Counted from the first letter of the stretch, positions 48,672-59,013 are shown. The stretch: DNA of 64,000 nt from a marine gamma proteobacterium HTCC2148 (GCA_000156295.1 DS999231.1:31451-95450); one strand, 5' to 3'. The notes: generated by a model from the sequence alone, not told the origin. Program-made: numbers and translations.

Positions 48672-48850
48672 TTCAATTTCCTGTTCTTAACTTCCGGTAA
48701 GGCTTGAACGAGAGACGCTCATCGTAGTCGACCGAGGTTGGTAATAAGTCACTCTTTTTTGCTTTGGGCTTGAAAATAAAAGCATGTTTGTATGTGTCTA
48801 TAACAATAAAAGCACCTTAGAAATAACAATAACTCCTGACGTGAACCTGG

Positions 48851-48877
48851 GATGGGGAAGACTTTGTCTTCCCCATC
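48851..48877 (+). terminator. Second hairpin, 12-bp perfect stem
   Basis: GATGGGGAAGAC (48851-48862) pairs with GTCTTCCCCATC (48866-48877) around a TTT loop. No U-run follows, so either termination depends on stem strength and a downstream pyrimidine-rich stretch, or the hairpin is an RNA-stabilising or processing structure at the sRNA 3' end. Confidence 0.6.
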
Positions 48878-48968
48878 ATTCATCGGCCCCCTTCTTACCT
48901 CTAGCCACAACGCATTTGTGGTAGACTGCCGCATCACAACAGGCCCCAAATGTAAGGCGTACCCCCGA

Positions 48969-50267
48969 TTGAATGTTATCCCCAGGGACAAGCACTGCAT
49001 CTCCCGTAAAAATATTAGCGACAGTGCTCTCAAGGTAATGTCCCGCCTGCGCTCCCAGGGCCACCAAGCCTATCTGGTCGGCGGTGCCGTGCGCGACCTG
49101 CTTCTGGGTAGCAACCCCAAGGACTTTGACATAGCGACTGACGCAACCCCTGAGGAAGTTCACGGCCTATTCAGAAATTCACGAATTATCGGCAGGCGAT
49201 TTCGCATCGTGCATGTTCGCTTTGGCCGTGAAATCATTGAAGTCACCACCTTTCGGGGGCACCACGAGGGCGGTAACGAAGCCAGCCCCGCTACAGGCGG
49301 TAACCACTCTCGCCAATCAGACAAAGGCCTACTACTCAGAGACAATGTCTATGGCACTCTTGAAGAAGACGCCGTTCGAAGAGATCTGACGGTAAACGCC
49401 CTCTACTACGACTCCGGGAAATTCGAGGTTTTCGACCACGTCAATGGACTCACGGATCTCGAGAAACGCCAAATATGCATCATTGGAGAGCCAGCGGTGC
49501 GCTACCGCGAAGATCCGGTGCGAATGCTTCGAACAGTTCGTTTTGCCGCTAAGCTAAACTTCGATATTGAGAAAAACACTGCCAAAGCCATACCTGCTTG
49601 CGCTGCTCTGCTGCGAGAGATTCCATCGGCACGCCTGTTTGATGAATTCCTCAAGCTATTTTTGTCGGGCTATGCTGCAGCCACGTTAGAACAGTTACTT
49701 GAACATGATCTCCTGCAATTTCTGTTCGACGAAACCAGTCACCTATTGCATCAGGATGCAATGTCACTTGCCCTGGTACGAGCCGCGATGGCCAACACGG
49801 ACAAGCGCATCGCTGATGACAAGCCGGTAACTCCTGCCTTTATCCTGGCCGCTTTGCTATGGCCCGTTGTGGTGCGCACGGCAGCACAACAGGAGAACCG
49901 CGGCGACCCGCCGATGGTAGCGATGCACAACGCTTCCCAACAGACCATTTCTGAGGCTAGCCAGCAGTTATCAATTCCTCGCCGATTTAGCCAGCCGATG
50001 CGCGAGATCTGGGAATTCCAGCTGCGCCTGCAACGTCGTCAAGGCAAGAAGGCCGCAGAGTTAGTGGAACACCGGCGCTTCCGCGCAGCCTATGACTTTC
50101 TGTTACTGCGAGAACAGGCGGGAGAAGACACCGGCGACTTGGGTGAGTGGTGGACTGAGTACCAAACCCTGGACATGGACCAGCGTCTTGCCAAATCCGC
50201 AGAGCACAATGGTAAATCCGGCAGCCGCCGGCGCCCCCGCAAACGGCGCAATAACCAGCAGACATGA
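48969..50267 (+). CDS. pcnB: Poly(A) polymerase I
   Basis: Adds 3' poly(A) tails that promote RNA decay. The nucleotidyltransferase core AYLVGGAVRDLLLGSNPKDFDIATDATP and the tRNA-nucleotidyltransferase-like head domain are present. The C-terminus ends in a basic tail (RRRPRKRR), as usual for PcnB. Homology begins at NVIPRDKHCISR, so the TTG at 48969 with AAGG about 11 bases upstream is the best start. The open frame back to 48852 would translate the sRNA hairpin. Confidence 0.88.
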   Translation: MNVIPRDKHCISRKNISDSALKVMSRLRSQGHQAYLVGGAVRDLLLGSNPKDFDIATDATPEEVHGLFRNSRIIGRRFRIVHVRFGREIIEVTTFRGHHEGGNEASPATGGNHSRQSDKGLLLRDNVYGTLEEDAVRRDLTVNALYYDSGKFEVFDHVNGLTDLEKRQICIIGEPAVRYREDPVRMLRTVRFAAKLNFDIEKNTAKAIPACAALLREIPSARLFDEFLKLFLSGYAAATLEQLLEHDLLQFLFDETSHLLHQDAMSLALVRAAMANTDKRIADDKPVTPAFILAALLWPVVVRTAAQQENRGDPPMVAMHNASQQTISEASQQLSIPRRFSQPMREIWEFQLRLQRRQGKKAAELVEHRRFRAAYDFLLLREQAGEDTGDLGEWWTEYQTLDMDQRLAKSAEHNGKSGSRRRPRKRRNNQQT

Positions 50268-50806
50268 GTCGCGCCTTTATCGCCCTGGGGAGTAACCTGG
50301 GAGAGCCGCTGGACCAGTTGCAGCGGGCGGCAGCCAGCATAGACCAACTCTCCGATAGTGCGGTTATCCAGATTTCCAGCGCCTATCGCAGCTCCGCAGT
50401 GGGTCCTGGCGAACAGCCCGACTACCTCAACGCGGTGTTGCTGCTTGAAACCACCCTGACGCCTATGGCGCTGCTCACTGCACTGCAGGAAATCGAAAGT
50501 GCCCAGGGTCGGGAGCGAAACCTGCGCTGGGGGGCACGCACCCTGGACCTGGATATACTGCTCTACGACCAGCAGGCCGTCGATAGCCTGCACCTGACAA
50601 TCCCTCACCCACGGATGAAAGAGCGTAACTTCGTGCTGTATCCGCTACTTGAAATCAGCCAACCTAAATTGATGCTGCCGGACGGCGCGGAACTTGGTAC
50701 ATTAGTAGCCGCATGCCCCTTGGGGAAGCTTCAAAAAACAACGTTTTCGCTTTGCGCTGGTAACGGCGCCAATACAGGAAACGCTGATCAAACAGGCCCG
50801 GATTAG
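50264..50806 (+). CDS. folK: Hydroxymethyl-dihydropterin pyrophosphokinase
   Basis: Transfers pyrophosphate from ATP to hydroxymethyl-dihydropterin in folate synthesis. The signatures FIALGSNLGEP and RWGARTLDLDILLYD (Asp pair for Mg2+) are present. 180 residues, slightly long because of an extra Gly/Asn-rich end. The ATG overlaps the pcnB stop (ATGA). The deoxynucleoside-kinase gene follows within 15 bp. Confidence 0.94.
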   Translation: MSRAFIALGSNLGEPLDQLQRAAASIDQLSDSAVIQISSAYRSSAVGPGEQPDYLNAVLLLETTLTPMALLTALQEIESAQGRERNLRWGARTLDLDILLYDQQAVDSLHLTIPHPRMKERNFVLYPLLEISQPKLMLPDGAELGTLVAACPLGKLQKTTFSLCAGNGANTGNADQTGPD

Positions 50807-50819
50807 GGAGAGCTCGGCC

Positions 50820-51482
50820 ATTAAAATCGACCTGAAAGGGCGCACACCCCCCTCATACATTGCCGTTGAAGGCCCTATCGGCGTGGGTAAAACGACCCTC
50901 ACCAAACGCCTGGCGACCACATTCAATTACCAGACTCTTCTGGAGGAAGCGGAGCAAAATCCCTTTCTGGAAAAATTCTATCGCAACCGGCAACAGGCAG
51001 CGCTCGCCACACAGCTCTTCTTCCTGTTCCAGCGGGCGCAGAAAATTCAGGACCTGCGTCAAGCGGATATCTTCGAACCAGTGCGGGTCGCCGACTTCCT
51101 GATAGAGAAAGATCCACTGTTTGCCCGAATCAACCTGGACAGAGAGGAATTCCAGCTCTACCAAAAGGTCTACGAGCAACTAACCATTGATGCCCCAAAA
51201 CCAGACCTGGTCATTTACTTACAGGCCTCCACAGATGTCCTGCTGTCCCGCATTAATAGCCGCGGAATTGCAGTGGAACAGGGCATCGAACGCGACTATC
51301 TTGAGCGCCTGAACGAAGTGTACAGTGAGTTCTTTCTATATTACGATGGCGCCCCTCTGCTGATCGTCAATGCCAGTGAAATTGACCTGGCCAGCGGCGA
51401 CACAGACTACAGCCACCTGGTGGACTACCTGCTGGATATTCGCAGCGGCCGCCACTATTTCAACCCGACATTTTTCGGATAG
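50820..51482 (+). CDS. Deoxynucleoside kinase family protein
   Basis: 220-residue P-loop kinase: YIAVEGPIGVGKTTLTKRLA (Walker A), FEPVRVADFLIEKDP (substrate loop with ER/DR-type residues) and DLVIYLQASTDVLLSRINSRG (lid region). It likely phosphorylates deoxyadenosine/deoxyguanosine or similar. The only GTG (50883) falls inside the P-loop, and no ATG, GTG or TTG lies upstream in frame before the stop at 50706. An ATT at 50820 with AGGGAG about 9 bases upstream is the best start. It stands between folK and panB, as often seen. Confidence 0.75.
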   Translation: MKIDLKGRTPPSYIAVEGPIGVGKTTLTKRLATTFNYQTLLEEAEQNPFLEKFYRNRQQAALATQLFFLFQRAQKIQDLRQADIFEPVRVADFLIEKDPLFARINLDREEFQLYQKVYEQLTIDAPKPDLVIYLQASTDVLLSRINSRGIAVEQGIERDYLERLNEVYSEFFLYYDGAPLLIVNASEIDLASGDTDYSHLVDYLLDIRSGRHYFNPTFFG

Positions 51483-51497
51483 AACACAAGGTAGCCC

Positions 51498-52289
51498 ATG
51501 GGCAAGGTCACCATCAGTACTCTGGACAAAATGAAGGCAGCAGACGAGAAGTTTGTCTGTATCACCGCCTATGACGCCACCTTCGCGCGCATGATCAGCG
51601 AAGCGGGTGCAGAGACGATACTGGTAGGTGACTCTCTGGGCATGGTGCTTCAGGGGCATGACAGCACCATTCAGGTCACCGTCGATGATATGGCTTATCA
51701 CACGGAGTGCGTGTGCCGGGCAGCGCCTGACTCTCTGGTCATCGCCGACATGCCGTTTATGAGTTACACCACTCCGGAGCAAACTATGGTCAATGCCACC
51801 GCGCTAATGCAGGCGGGCGCCCAGATGATCAAGATGGAAGGTGGTACCTGGTTATCGGATAGCATCAGCATGCTGGTTGAGCGTGGCATACCTGTCTGTG
51901 CCCACCTAGGCCTGACCCCTCAGTCGGTCAATCAGTTTGGCGGCTTCAAAGTTCAGGGCCGCACCCCCAAGGAAGCCAAATCTATTCTCGCCGATGCGGT
52001 AGAGATCCAGGATGCTGGCGCCAGCCTGCTGGTCCTCGAGTGCATTCCCGCTGGCCTGGCAGCCGATATATCTTCCAAGTTGGATATTCCCGTTATTGGT
52101 ATCGGCGCCGGAGCCGGCACCGACGCCCAGGTATTGGTAATGCATGACCTACTGGGTTTATCGGGGCATACCGCCCGCTTTGTGGAAGACTTCATGGCCG
52201 GGCAAAGTAGCATTCAGGGCGCTCTGCAAGCCTTCGTCAACGCTGTAAAATCGGGCGAATACCCGCGCGAAGAACACACTTATAACTGA
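51498..52289 (+). CDS. panB: Ketopantoate hydroxymethyltransferase
   Basis: First committed step of pantothenate synthesis. The 263-residue TIM-barrel enzyme has the conserved ILVGDSLGMVLQGHDSTIQVT, metal-binding DMPFMSY and VIGIGAGAGTDAQVLV segments. An AAGG-type site precedes the ATG. panC follows after a gap of about 250 bp. Confidence 0.96.
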   Translation: MGKVTISTLDKMKAADEKFVCITAYDATFARMISEAGAETILVGDSLGMVLQGHDSTIQVTVDDMAYHTECVCRAAPDSLVIADMPFMSYTTPEQTMVNATALMQAGAQMIKMEGGTWLSDSISMLVERGIPVCAHLGLTPQSVNQFGGFKVQGRTPKEAKSILADAVEIQDAGASLLVLECIPAGLAADISSKLDIPVIGIGAGAGTDAQVLVMHDLLGLSGHTARFVEDFMAGQSSIQGALQAFVNAVKSGEYPREEHTYN

Positions 52290-52413
52290 TCATCTCCCTG
52301 TTTTAGCTGCCCACTGCGCCCATGACACCCTTGACCCTTGCTTTGCACACTAGACTGCTGACATGCGTTACCCGTCTAAGAAAACGCGGCATGAATTTTT
52401 CCGAAAATGCCGT

Positions 52414-52437
52414 TGCCCGATAACAGGGCATCGGGCA
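52414..52437. terminator. Possible terminator between panB and panC
   Basis: TGCCCGAT (52414-52421) and ATCGGGCA (52430-52437) form an 8-bp stem with an 8-nt loop, followed by a pyrimidine-rich stretch (tactttccttccctcc). It may end panB transcription or pause it before panC. Confidence 0.4.
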
Positions 52438-52537
52438 TACTTTCCTTCCCTCCAAAAGCACTAATTTGGACGGGGGTTTTCGACTGGTTTGACTACTGGT
52501 TTAGCGTCGCCAATCCGTACCGCGGGGTCAGGTAGAT

Positions 52538-53422
52538 ATGCGAACTTGCAACAGCAATGCTCAGTTACAGACAGCTCTGAAACGCTTTCGCAGCGAAGGT
52601 CAGAGTATCGTCTTTGTGCCCACTATGGGCAATCTTCACGAGGGACACCTGGACCTGGTCCGCAAAGCCCGTACCCTCTGTGACATCGTTGTTGTCTCTA
52701 TTTTTGTGAACCCACTTCAGTTTGGAGCTGGCGAAGACCTGGATGGCTATCCGCGCACCATGGCCGCGGACAAGGAGAAGCTGTTTGCTGAAGGCGTTCA
52801 GCTGCTATACGCCCCCGGGGTAGAGGATATTTATCCTGATGGCATGTCCCGGCAGACCATCGTCAGCGTTCCCGAACTGGGAGACACTCTCTGCGGCAGT
52901 AGCCGACCCGGTCATTTCGACGGGGTAACGACGGTGGTCAGCAAACTGTTCAATATCGTTCAGCCCGATGTTTCGGTGTTCGGCGAGAAAGATTTCCAGC
53001 AACTCTCCATCGTTCGCAAAATGGTTAAGGATTTGTGCATGGCGATCGAAATTATCGGGGTAAAGACTACCCGGGACGAGGACGGCCTGGCCAAAAGCTC
53101 GCGTAATGGCTACCTCAGCCAGACTGAACGCAGTATAGCTCCACTCCTGCACCAGACCTTGACCAACTGCCGAGAAGCCATCGCCTGTGACTTCGATAAC
53201 TTCCTGCAACTGGAATCCCATGCTCGAATGAAATTATTACAAGCTGGCTTCGAGCCGGATTACTTTGCCATTCGCGACGCACGCACGCTGCGGGCCGTCA
53301 CAGAAGACACCGAAGAAATTGCCATTCTCGCCGCTGCTAGTCTTGGAAATACCCGATTGATTGACAATGTCCGCCTGTCCTTAAATCCGGTGGGCGACTG
53401 GAGAATGCTGGCCGACGGCTGA
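52538..53422 (+). CDS. panC: Pantothenate synthetase
   Basis: Condenses pantoate and beta-alanine with ATP. The HIGH-type motif VPTMGNLHEGHLDLVRKA is at about residues 29-46, GEKDFQQLSIVRKMV at about 150-164, and SSRNGYLS (KMSKS-like) at about 188-195. 294 residues is normal. Separated from panB, it may have its own promoter. Confidence 0.95.
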   Translation: MRTCNSNAQLQTALKRFRSEGQSIVFVPTMGNLHEGHLDLVRKARTLCDIVVVSIFVNPLQFGAGEDLDGYPRTMAADKEKLFAEGVQLLYAPGVEDIYPDGMSRQTIVSVPELGDTLCGSSRPGHFDGVTTVVSKLFNIVQPDVSVFGEKDFQQLSIVRKMVKDLCMAIEIIGVKTTRDEDGLAKSSRNGYLSQTERSIAPLLHQTLTNCREAIACDFDNFLQLESHARMKLLQAGFEPDYFAIRDARTLRAVTEDTEEIAILAAASLGNTRLIDNVRLSLNPVGDWRMLADG

Positions 53423-53539
53423 ACCCTCCGGGCATTAATAAAACCCTCATGAGACCTTAGTCGGCTTGAATCACTGCCATAGCCCGATATTATCAGCTAT
53501 TCAGTACCCACCCATTACCCATAAAGCGAAGGATTCGTC

Positions 53540-55471
53540 ATGTCCGAATTTCCCACCCATCTGGTTCCAGCAAATTTCAACGATGCGCATATCAACGCAG
53601 AGCGTTACCAGGCGATGTACAAGCGTTCCATTGAAGACCCAGACGCCTTCTGGGGAGAAATGGCCAGCGAATTCCTGAGCTGGGAAAAACCCTGGGATAA
53701 AGTTGTGGAGTTCGACTTCGTCAAAGGAGAGGCTGCATGGTTTGCCGGAGGTAAACTGAACGTCAGTCACAACTGCATCGATCGTCACCTGCCAGAACGC
53801 GCTGATCAAACAGCCCTCATCTGGGAAGGCGATGATCCAGCAGACAGCAAGCACATCACCTACGCTGAACTTAAAGACCACGTCTGCAAGCTCGCTAACG
53901 CACTGAAAGCACGCGGCGTGAAGAAAGGTGATCGCGTGTGCATTTATATGCCGATGATTCCCGAGGCGACCTATGCCATGCTGGCTTGCACCCGAATCGG
54001 CGCTGTTCATTCCATTGTCTTCGGTGGCTTTTCACCAGAGGCACTAAAGGATCGCATTTTGGATTCGGACTGCCAGACGTTGATCACCGCGGATGAGGGC
54101 GTGCGCGGAGGTCGGCCGGTACCACTGAAAGACAACGCGGACAAAGCACTGGAAGCCTGCCCCAACGTCCATACTTGCCTGGTAGTCAGGCGCACCGGCG
54201 GAGATGTCACATGGACAGAATCTCGCGATGTCTACTACGGAGATCTGGTCGATAGCCAGAGTAGCGATTGTCCTCCCGAGCCCATGGACGCAGAAGACCC
54301 GCTGTTCATTCTCTATACCTCAGGCTCCACAGGTAAGCCCAAGGGCGTATTACATACGACTGCAGGCTACCTGTTGCAAGCGAGCATGACCTTCAAATAC
54401 GTCTTTGACTATCGCGAGGGAGAGGTTTACTGGTGCACCGCCGATGTGGGCTGGGTGACCGGTCACAGCTATATTGTCTATGGGCCCCTGGCTAACGGAG
54501 CTATTAGCCTGATGTTTGAAGGGGTACCTACCTACCCCGACGCGGGTCGCTGCTGGGAAATCGTAGACAAGCATCAGGTTAACATCTTCTACACTGCTCC
54601 TACGGCCATCCGGGCACTGCAGGCGGTAGGAAACGAACCGGTCACCCGTTCCTCGCGCTCCAGCTTGAGACTACTGGGCACTGTCGGCGAGCCCATTAAC
54701 CCCGAAGCCTGGACCTGGTACCACGAAGTTGTGGGTGACAGTCGCTGCCCCATCGTCGACACCTGGTGGCAAACCGAAACCGGGGGACATATGATCACTC
54801 CACTGCCCGGGGCTACCGCACTGAAGCCCGGCTCGGCCACATTCCCCTTCTTCGGTGTTGATCTCGCATTACTCAATGAGGATGGCTCTGAAGTTGAAGG
54901 TCCCGGCTCAGGCTACCTGGTCATCAAATCTTCGTGGCCCGGCCAAATACGCAGTGTTTACGGTGACCATAAGCGAATGATAGACACATACTTCAGTAAC
55001 TACCCTGGCTATTACTTCACCGGCGACGGCGCCACCAGGGACGATGACGGCTACTATTGGATCACCGGCCGCGTAGATGATGTGCTCAACGTTTCTGGGC
55101 ACCGTATGGGCACCGCAGAGGTCGAGAGCGCCCTGGTGCTGCATGACGATATCGCTGAGGCCGCAGTGGTCGGTTTCCCTCATGATATTAAAGGCCAGGG
55201 CATTTACGCTTACGTCACCCCCATGCAGGGCGTGGAACTCAGCGAGGAGTTACGCCAGGAGCTGATTCAACTGTGTGTGAAGGAGATTGGACCGATCGCC
55301 AAGCCCGATATTATTCAGTGGGCGCCGGGATTACCAAAAACGCGCTCCGGGAAAATTATGCGACGCATCCTGCGTAAAATTGCAGAGAACGAATTGGATA
55401 GCCTGGGAGATACCAGCACACTGGCAGATCCCTCTGTAGTAGAAAGTCTGGTTGAGAATCGACCGGCTTAG
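53540..55471 (+). CDS. acs: Acetyl-CoA synthetase
   Basis: Activates acetate to acetyl-CoA through acetyl-AMP. 643 residues with the P-loop [12 protein letters not shown], the [10 protein letters not shown] adenylate motif and the regulatory lysine in [13 protein letters not shown] (about residue 605), which in many bacteria is reversibly acetylated. A bidirectional terminator lies directly after the gene. Confidence 0.97.
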   Translation: MSEFPTHLVPANFNDAHINAERYQAMYKRSIEDPDAFWGEMASEFLSWEKPWDKVVEFDFVKGEAAWFAGGKLNVSHNCIDRHLPERADQTALIWEGDDPADSKHITYAELKDHVCKLANALKARGVKKGDRVCIYMPMIPEATYAMLACTRIGAVHSIVFGGFSPEALKDRILDSDCQTLITADEGVRGGRPVPLKDNADKALEACPNVHTCLVVRRTGGDVTWTESRDVYYGDLVDSQSSDCPPEPMDAEDPLFILYTSGSTGKPKGVLHTTAGYLLQASMTFKYVFDYREGEVYWCTADVGWVTGHSYIVYGPLANGAISLMFEGVPTYPDAGRCWEIVDKHQVNIFYTAPTAIRALQAVGNEPVTRSSRSSLRLLGTVGEPINPEAWTWYHEVVGDSRCPIVDTWWQTETGGHMITPLPGATALKPGSATFPFFGVDLALLNEDGSEVEGPGSGYLVIKSSWPGQIRSVYGDHKRMIDTYFSNYPGYYFTGDGATRDDDGYYWITGRVDDVLNVSGHRMGTAEVESALVLHDDIAEAAVVGFPHDIKGQGIYAYVTPMQGVELSEELRQELIQLCVKEIGPIAKPDIIQWAPGLPKTRSGKIMRRILRKIAENELDSLGDTSTLADPSVVESLVENRPA

Positions 55472-55480
55472 CCTGTCGTT

Positions 55481-55524
55481 AAACAAAAAAAGGGGTGCAT
55501 CGTCGATGCACCCCTTTTTTGTTT
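55481..55524. terminator. Bidirectional Rho-independent terminator (acs/pnp)
   Basis: A stem GGGGTGCAT/ATGCACCCC around a 5-nt loop, flanked by an A-rich run (55481-55491) and a T-rich run (55515-55524). It serves acs on the plus strand and the pnp operon on the minus strand. Confidence 0.93.
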
Positions 55525-55542
55525 CAGTGAAGTTGGCTCGCT

Positions 55543-57654
55543 TTATTCAGCGGCCTCTTCGGCAGGGGCTTCGTCTTCCAGCAGTTCCTTGATGGAGAGC
55601 TTGATGCGACCTCGTTGGTCAACGTCCAGAACCTTAACCTTCACTTCCTGGCCTTCACTCAGGTAGTCGGTCACATTCTCAACGCGCTCATTAGCGATCT
55701 GTGAGATGTGTACCAGACCGTCCTTGCCAGGCAGGATGTTGACGAATGCACCGAAGTCAACGATGCGTGCAACGGTACCGGTATAAACGGCGCCTACATC
55801 AGCTTCTGCAGTGATTTCCTCAACCATGGCAACCGCTTTGTCGCGAGCCATCTGGTCCTGGCCAAAGATACGCACAGTGCCGTCATCGTCGATATCGACA
55901 GTGGCGCCGGACTGCTCGGTGATAGAACGGATAGTAGCACCGCCCTTACCGATGATGTCACGGATCTTGTCGGAGTCGACCTTCAGCGTCATCATGCTAG
56001 GTGCATTCTCAGAAGTCACAGTACGACCTTCTGCCAGCACTTCATTCATTTGACCAAGGATGTGCAGGCGAGCGTGCTGAGCCTGATCCAGTGCAGTTTC
56101 CATAATCTGAGCGGTGATGCCTTCGATCTTGATATCCATCTGCAGCGCGGTAATACCTTCAGCAGTACCAGCCACTTTAAAGTCCATGTCACCCAGGTGA
56201 TCTTCGTCACCCAGAATGTCGGTCAAAACTGCGAACTGATTGCCGTCCTTAACCAGACCCATAGCGATACCGGCTACCGGTGCCTTCAGCGGTACGCCTG
56301 CAGCCATCAGGCCCAGGGAACCGGCACAGACAGAGGCCATTGAGCTGGAGCCGTTAGATTCGGTGATTTCCGAAACGACGCGGATAGTGTAAGGGAACTC
56401 TTCCTGGTTAGGCAGGACTGCTGCCAAACCACGACGTGCCAGGCGACCATGGCCAACTTCACGACGGCTGGTAAACCCAACACGACCCGCTTCACCCACA
56501 GAATAGGGAGGGAAGTTGTAGTGCAGCATGAACGGATCACGACGCTCACCGTGCAGCGCATCAATAATCTGTGCATCGCGGGTAGAGCCCAGAGTCACAG
56601 CGCCGATTGCCTGAGTTTCGCCACGAGTGAACAAGGCTGAACCGTGTGCTTTAGCCAATACATCCACTTCACACGCGATCGCGCGCACAGTGCGGGTATC
56701 ACGGCCGTCAATGCGAGGCTCGCCGGCGAGGATGCGCTTACGAACCAGGCTCTTCTCAACGCTCTTGAAAATATCCTTAATTTCGTCAGCTGAGGGGCCA
56801 CCTTCAACTGCCAATGCTTCTAAACAGGCACTGCGTACTTCACCGACGCGCTCGTAGCGAGCCGATTTCTCAGTAATGCGATAGGCTTCACCCAGGTCAT
56901 TCTTAACCTGACCTTCAACCGCTGCCAGCAGCTCTTCGTTAATTTCGTCTGCTTGCCAGTCCCACTTGGGCTTGCCAGATTCGGCTACCAGCTCGTTAAT
57001 CGCCTGAACCACAGTCTGCATTTCCTGGTGGGCAAACAGAACCGCACCCAGCATCTGATCTTCACTCAGTTCTTTTGCTTCAGACTCAACCATCAGTACT
57101 GCGTCAGCAGTACCGGCAACAACCATGTCCAGCTTGCTTTCTTCCAGCTGCTCATAGGTGGGGTTAAGGATGTAACCTTTCTCGTCGCTAAACCCTACAC
57201 GAGCACCGCCAATAGGGCCGTTAAAGGGAGCGCCTGAAATGGCCAGGGCTGCAGATGTTCCGATCATGGCTGGAATATCCGGGTCGATGTGCTTGTCGGC
57301 AGACATCACGGTACAAACAACCTGGACTTCGTTCATGAAGCCATTGGGGAACAGAGGACGAATAGGACGGTCGATCAGGCGACTGGTCAGGGTCTCTTTT
57401 TCGCTAGGACGAGCTTCGCGCTTGAAGAAGCCGCCGGGGATCTTGCCCACTGAGTATGTTTTTTCAACGTAGTGTACGGCCAGCGGGAAAAAATCACGCC
57501 CTGGGCGCTGAGTCTTCTCTGCCACTACAGTACATAGCACTGAGGTATTTTCGACGGTAACCAGAACCGAACCTGTCGCCTGACGGGCGATGCGGCCGGT
57601 TTCCAGAGTGACTGTCTGATCACCGTACTGGAAAGTTTTTGTTACTGGATTCAC
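55543..57654 (-). CDS. pnp: Polynucleotide phosphorylase
   Basis: 3'-5' phosphorolytic exoribonuclease and degradosome component. 703 residues with two RNase PH domains, then the KH domain ([16 protein letters not shown]) and S1 domain ([31 protein letters not shown]). An acidic tail ends it. It follows rpsO, as in most gammaproteobacteria; in E. coli the rpsO-pnp leader is cut by RNase III and controls pnp. Confidence 0.97.
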   Translation of the reverse strand: MNPVTKTFQYGDQTVTLETGRIARQATGSVLVTVENTSVLCTVVAEKTQRPGRDFFPLAVHYVEKTYSVGKIPGGFFKREARPSEKETLTSRLIDRPIRPLFPNGFMNEVQVVCTVMSADKHIDPDIPAMIGTSAALAISGAPFNGPIGGARVGFSDEKGYILNPTYEQLEESKLDMVVAGTADAVLMVESEAKELSEDQMLGAVLFAHQEMQTVVQAINELVAESGKPKWDWQADEINEELLAAVEGQVKNDLGEAYRITEKSARYERVGEVRSACLEALAVEGGPSADEIKDIFKSVEKSLVRKRILAGEPRIDGRDTRTVRAIACEVDVLAKAHGSALFTRGETQAIGAVTLGSTRDAQIIDALHGERRDPFMLHYNFPPYSVGEAGRVGFTSRREVGHGRLARRGLAAVLPNQEEFPYTIRVVSEITESNGSSSMASVCAGSLGLMAAGVPLKAPVAGIAMGLVKDGNQFAVLTDILGDEDHLGDMDFKVAGTAEGITALQMDIKIEGITAQIMETALDQAQHARLHILGQMNEVLAEGRTVTSENAPSMMTLKVDSDKIRDIIGKGGATIRSITEQSGATVDIDDDGTVRIFGQDQMARDKAVAMVEEITAEADVGAVYTGTVARIVDFGAFVNILPGKDGLVHISQIANERVENVTDYLSEGQEVKVKVLDVDQRGRIKLSIKELLEDEAPAEEAAE

Positions 57655-57715
57655 TTTATTTCTCCAATTCTATATATGACGACCGGGGCCCCTTGGCCCC
57701 GGTTATTGTTACAAC

Positions 57716-57985
57716 TTATCGACGCAGACCGAGTCGCTTGATCAGATCGGTATAACGCGCTGCATCTTTGCGCTTGAGATAGTCCAGCAACTTGCGACGC
57801 TGGTTAACCATGCGGATCAGGCCGCGGCGTGAGTGATGGTCGTGCTTGTGCGACTGGAAGTGTCCCTGTAGCTGCTCGATGTTCGCTGTCAGCAGTGCTA
57901 CCTGCACTTCCGGAGAACCTGTGTCGCCTTCTCCCACTTTGTAGTCGTTTACGATTGCTGCTTTCTGTTCAGCATTTAAAGCCAT
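57716..57985 (-). CDS. rpsO: Ribosomal protein S15
   Basis: 89-residue primary 16S rRNA-binding protein. The segment [55 protein letters not shown] is the universal S15 core. It lies between truB and pnp. Confidence 0.98.
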   Translation of the reverse strand: MALNAEQKAAIVNDYKVGEGDTGSPEVQVALLTANIEQLQGHFQSHKHDHHSRRGLIRMVNQRRKLLDYLKRKDAARYTDLIKRLGLRR

Positions 57986-58083
57986 TTTCTATTCCTCTTT
58001 GATAATCTGCCTGAGGTGGCGTACCACCTTTTTTAAAAAAAGAGCCTATCCGTGCAGATTAACAGACAGGTTCGTGTCGCCCC

Positions 58084-59010
58084 TTACTGGGTGACTATCA
58101 GTCGACGCGGCGCTACACGCCCATCGTCTAATATCTCTCCAACGCCCAGAAACTCACCGGTCTCCAACGCGACGCGCACCATACCACTACCGGGCGCGTT
58201 TGGCACCAGTACCGGCTGGCCCTGGCGCATATAAAACCCACCGGATTCACCCAGCTCAACCAGAGGCAGGGACTTCACGGCGGTGTCGGCGGGCAACAGC
58301 AAATCATCCATCTGCGCCACCGCATCGTTCTGCTTCAATGTTTCCAGAGTATTCATGGTCACACTGTCTTCAAGACTGAAGGGGCCTGCTTTAGTCCGCC
58401 TCAAGGCACTCACGTGTGCCCCGCACCCCAGCGCTTGTCCCAGGTCTTCAGCAATAGAACGCACATACGTTCCCTTACTGCACTCCAGATATATATCTGC
58501 TTCGGGCCTTTCACCCGGGCGAAACTCGAGCAACTCCAGCTTTTTAATCACCACGGTTCGCGACTTGCGTTCTACTTCTATACCCTGGCGAGCCAACTTG
58601 TACAGCGGCTGCCCATTCTGCTTGATCGCGGAGAACATGGACGGCACCTGCTCTATTTCTCCGCGGAAAGCCTCAAGGGCCTGTTGCACATCCGCTTCGC
58701 CAACGTCACTGGCGTCATTGGTCTCTAGTATCTGGCCTTCTGCATCGCCGCTGTCAGTTACCGTACCGAGCACAAACGTGCTCTGGTAAGCCTTGTCTGC
58801 ATCCAGCAGGTACTGCGAAAACTTGGTTGCCTCACCAAAGCACAACGGCAACACGCCGGTGGCCAAGGGATCCAGACTGCCGGTGTGGCCTGCTTTCGCA
58901 GCAAAATAAAGCCGCTTCGCTGCCTGCAAAGCATGGTTGGAACTCACTCCCAACGGCTTGTCCAACACCAGGATGCCGCTAACTGCGCGACCCCGGCGGC
59001 GTCTCGCCAC
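58084..59010 (-). CDS. truB: tRNA pseudouridine-55 synthase
   Basis: Makes pseudouridine 55 in the T-loop of tRNAs. The catalytic aspartate is Asp47 in GHTGSLDPLATGVLPLCFGEATK. 308 residues with a C-terminal PUA domain. Its start is 3 bp after the rbfA stop, so they are co-translated. Confidence 0.96.
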   Translation of the reverse strand: MARRRRGRAVSGILVLDKPLGVSSNHALQAAKRLYFAAKAGHTGSLDPLATGVLPLCFGEATKFSQYLLDADKAYQSTFVLGTVTDSGDAEGQILETNDASDVGEADVQQALEAFRGEIEQVPSMFSAIKQNGQPLYKLARQGIEVERKSRTVVIKKLELLEFRPGERPEADIYLECSKGTYVRSIAEDLGQALGCGAHVSALRRTKAGPFSLEDSVTMNTLETLKQNDAVAQMDDLLLPADTAVKSLPLVELGESGGFYMRQGQPVLVPNAPGSGMVRVALETGEFLGVGEILDDGRVAPRRLIVTQ

Positions 59011-59013
59011 CGG

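Larger units (their letters stand above)
48588..48877 (+). ncRNA. crcZ: CrcZ-like Hfq/Crc-sequestering sRNA
   Basis: The 530-bp gap between cbrB and pcnB has no credible gene. A sigma54 promoter opens it, and five A-rich motifs of the AAN-repeat type that bind Hfq/Crc follow: 48599-48609, 48620-48631, 48775-48782 (weaker), 48802-48811 and 48822-48833. Two strong hairpins lie at 48654-48671 and 48851-48877. In Pseudomonas the same position holds crcZ, a CbrB/sigma54-driven RNA whose CA motifs titrate Hfq/Crc and relieve carbon catabolite repression. The first hairpin may end a short form at about 48680; the full form would end near 48877. Confidence 0.72.

Noticed and set aside
48438..48968. 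Short reading frames in the cbrB-pcnB gap
   Set aside because: They lack ribosome sites and homology and run through the hairpins; the promoter and A-rich motifs point to a non-coding RNA.
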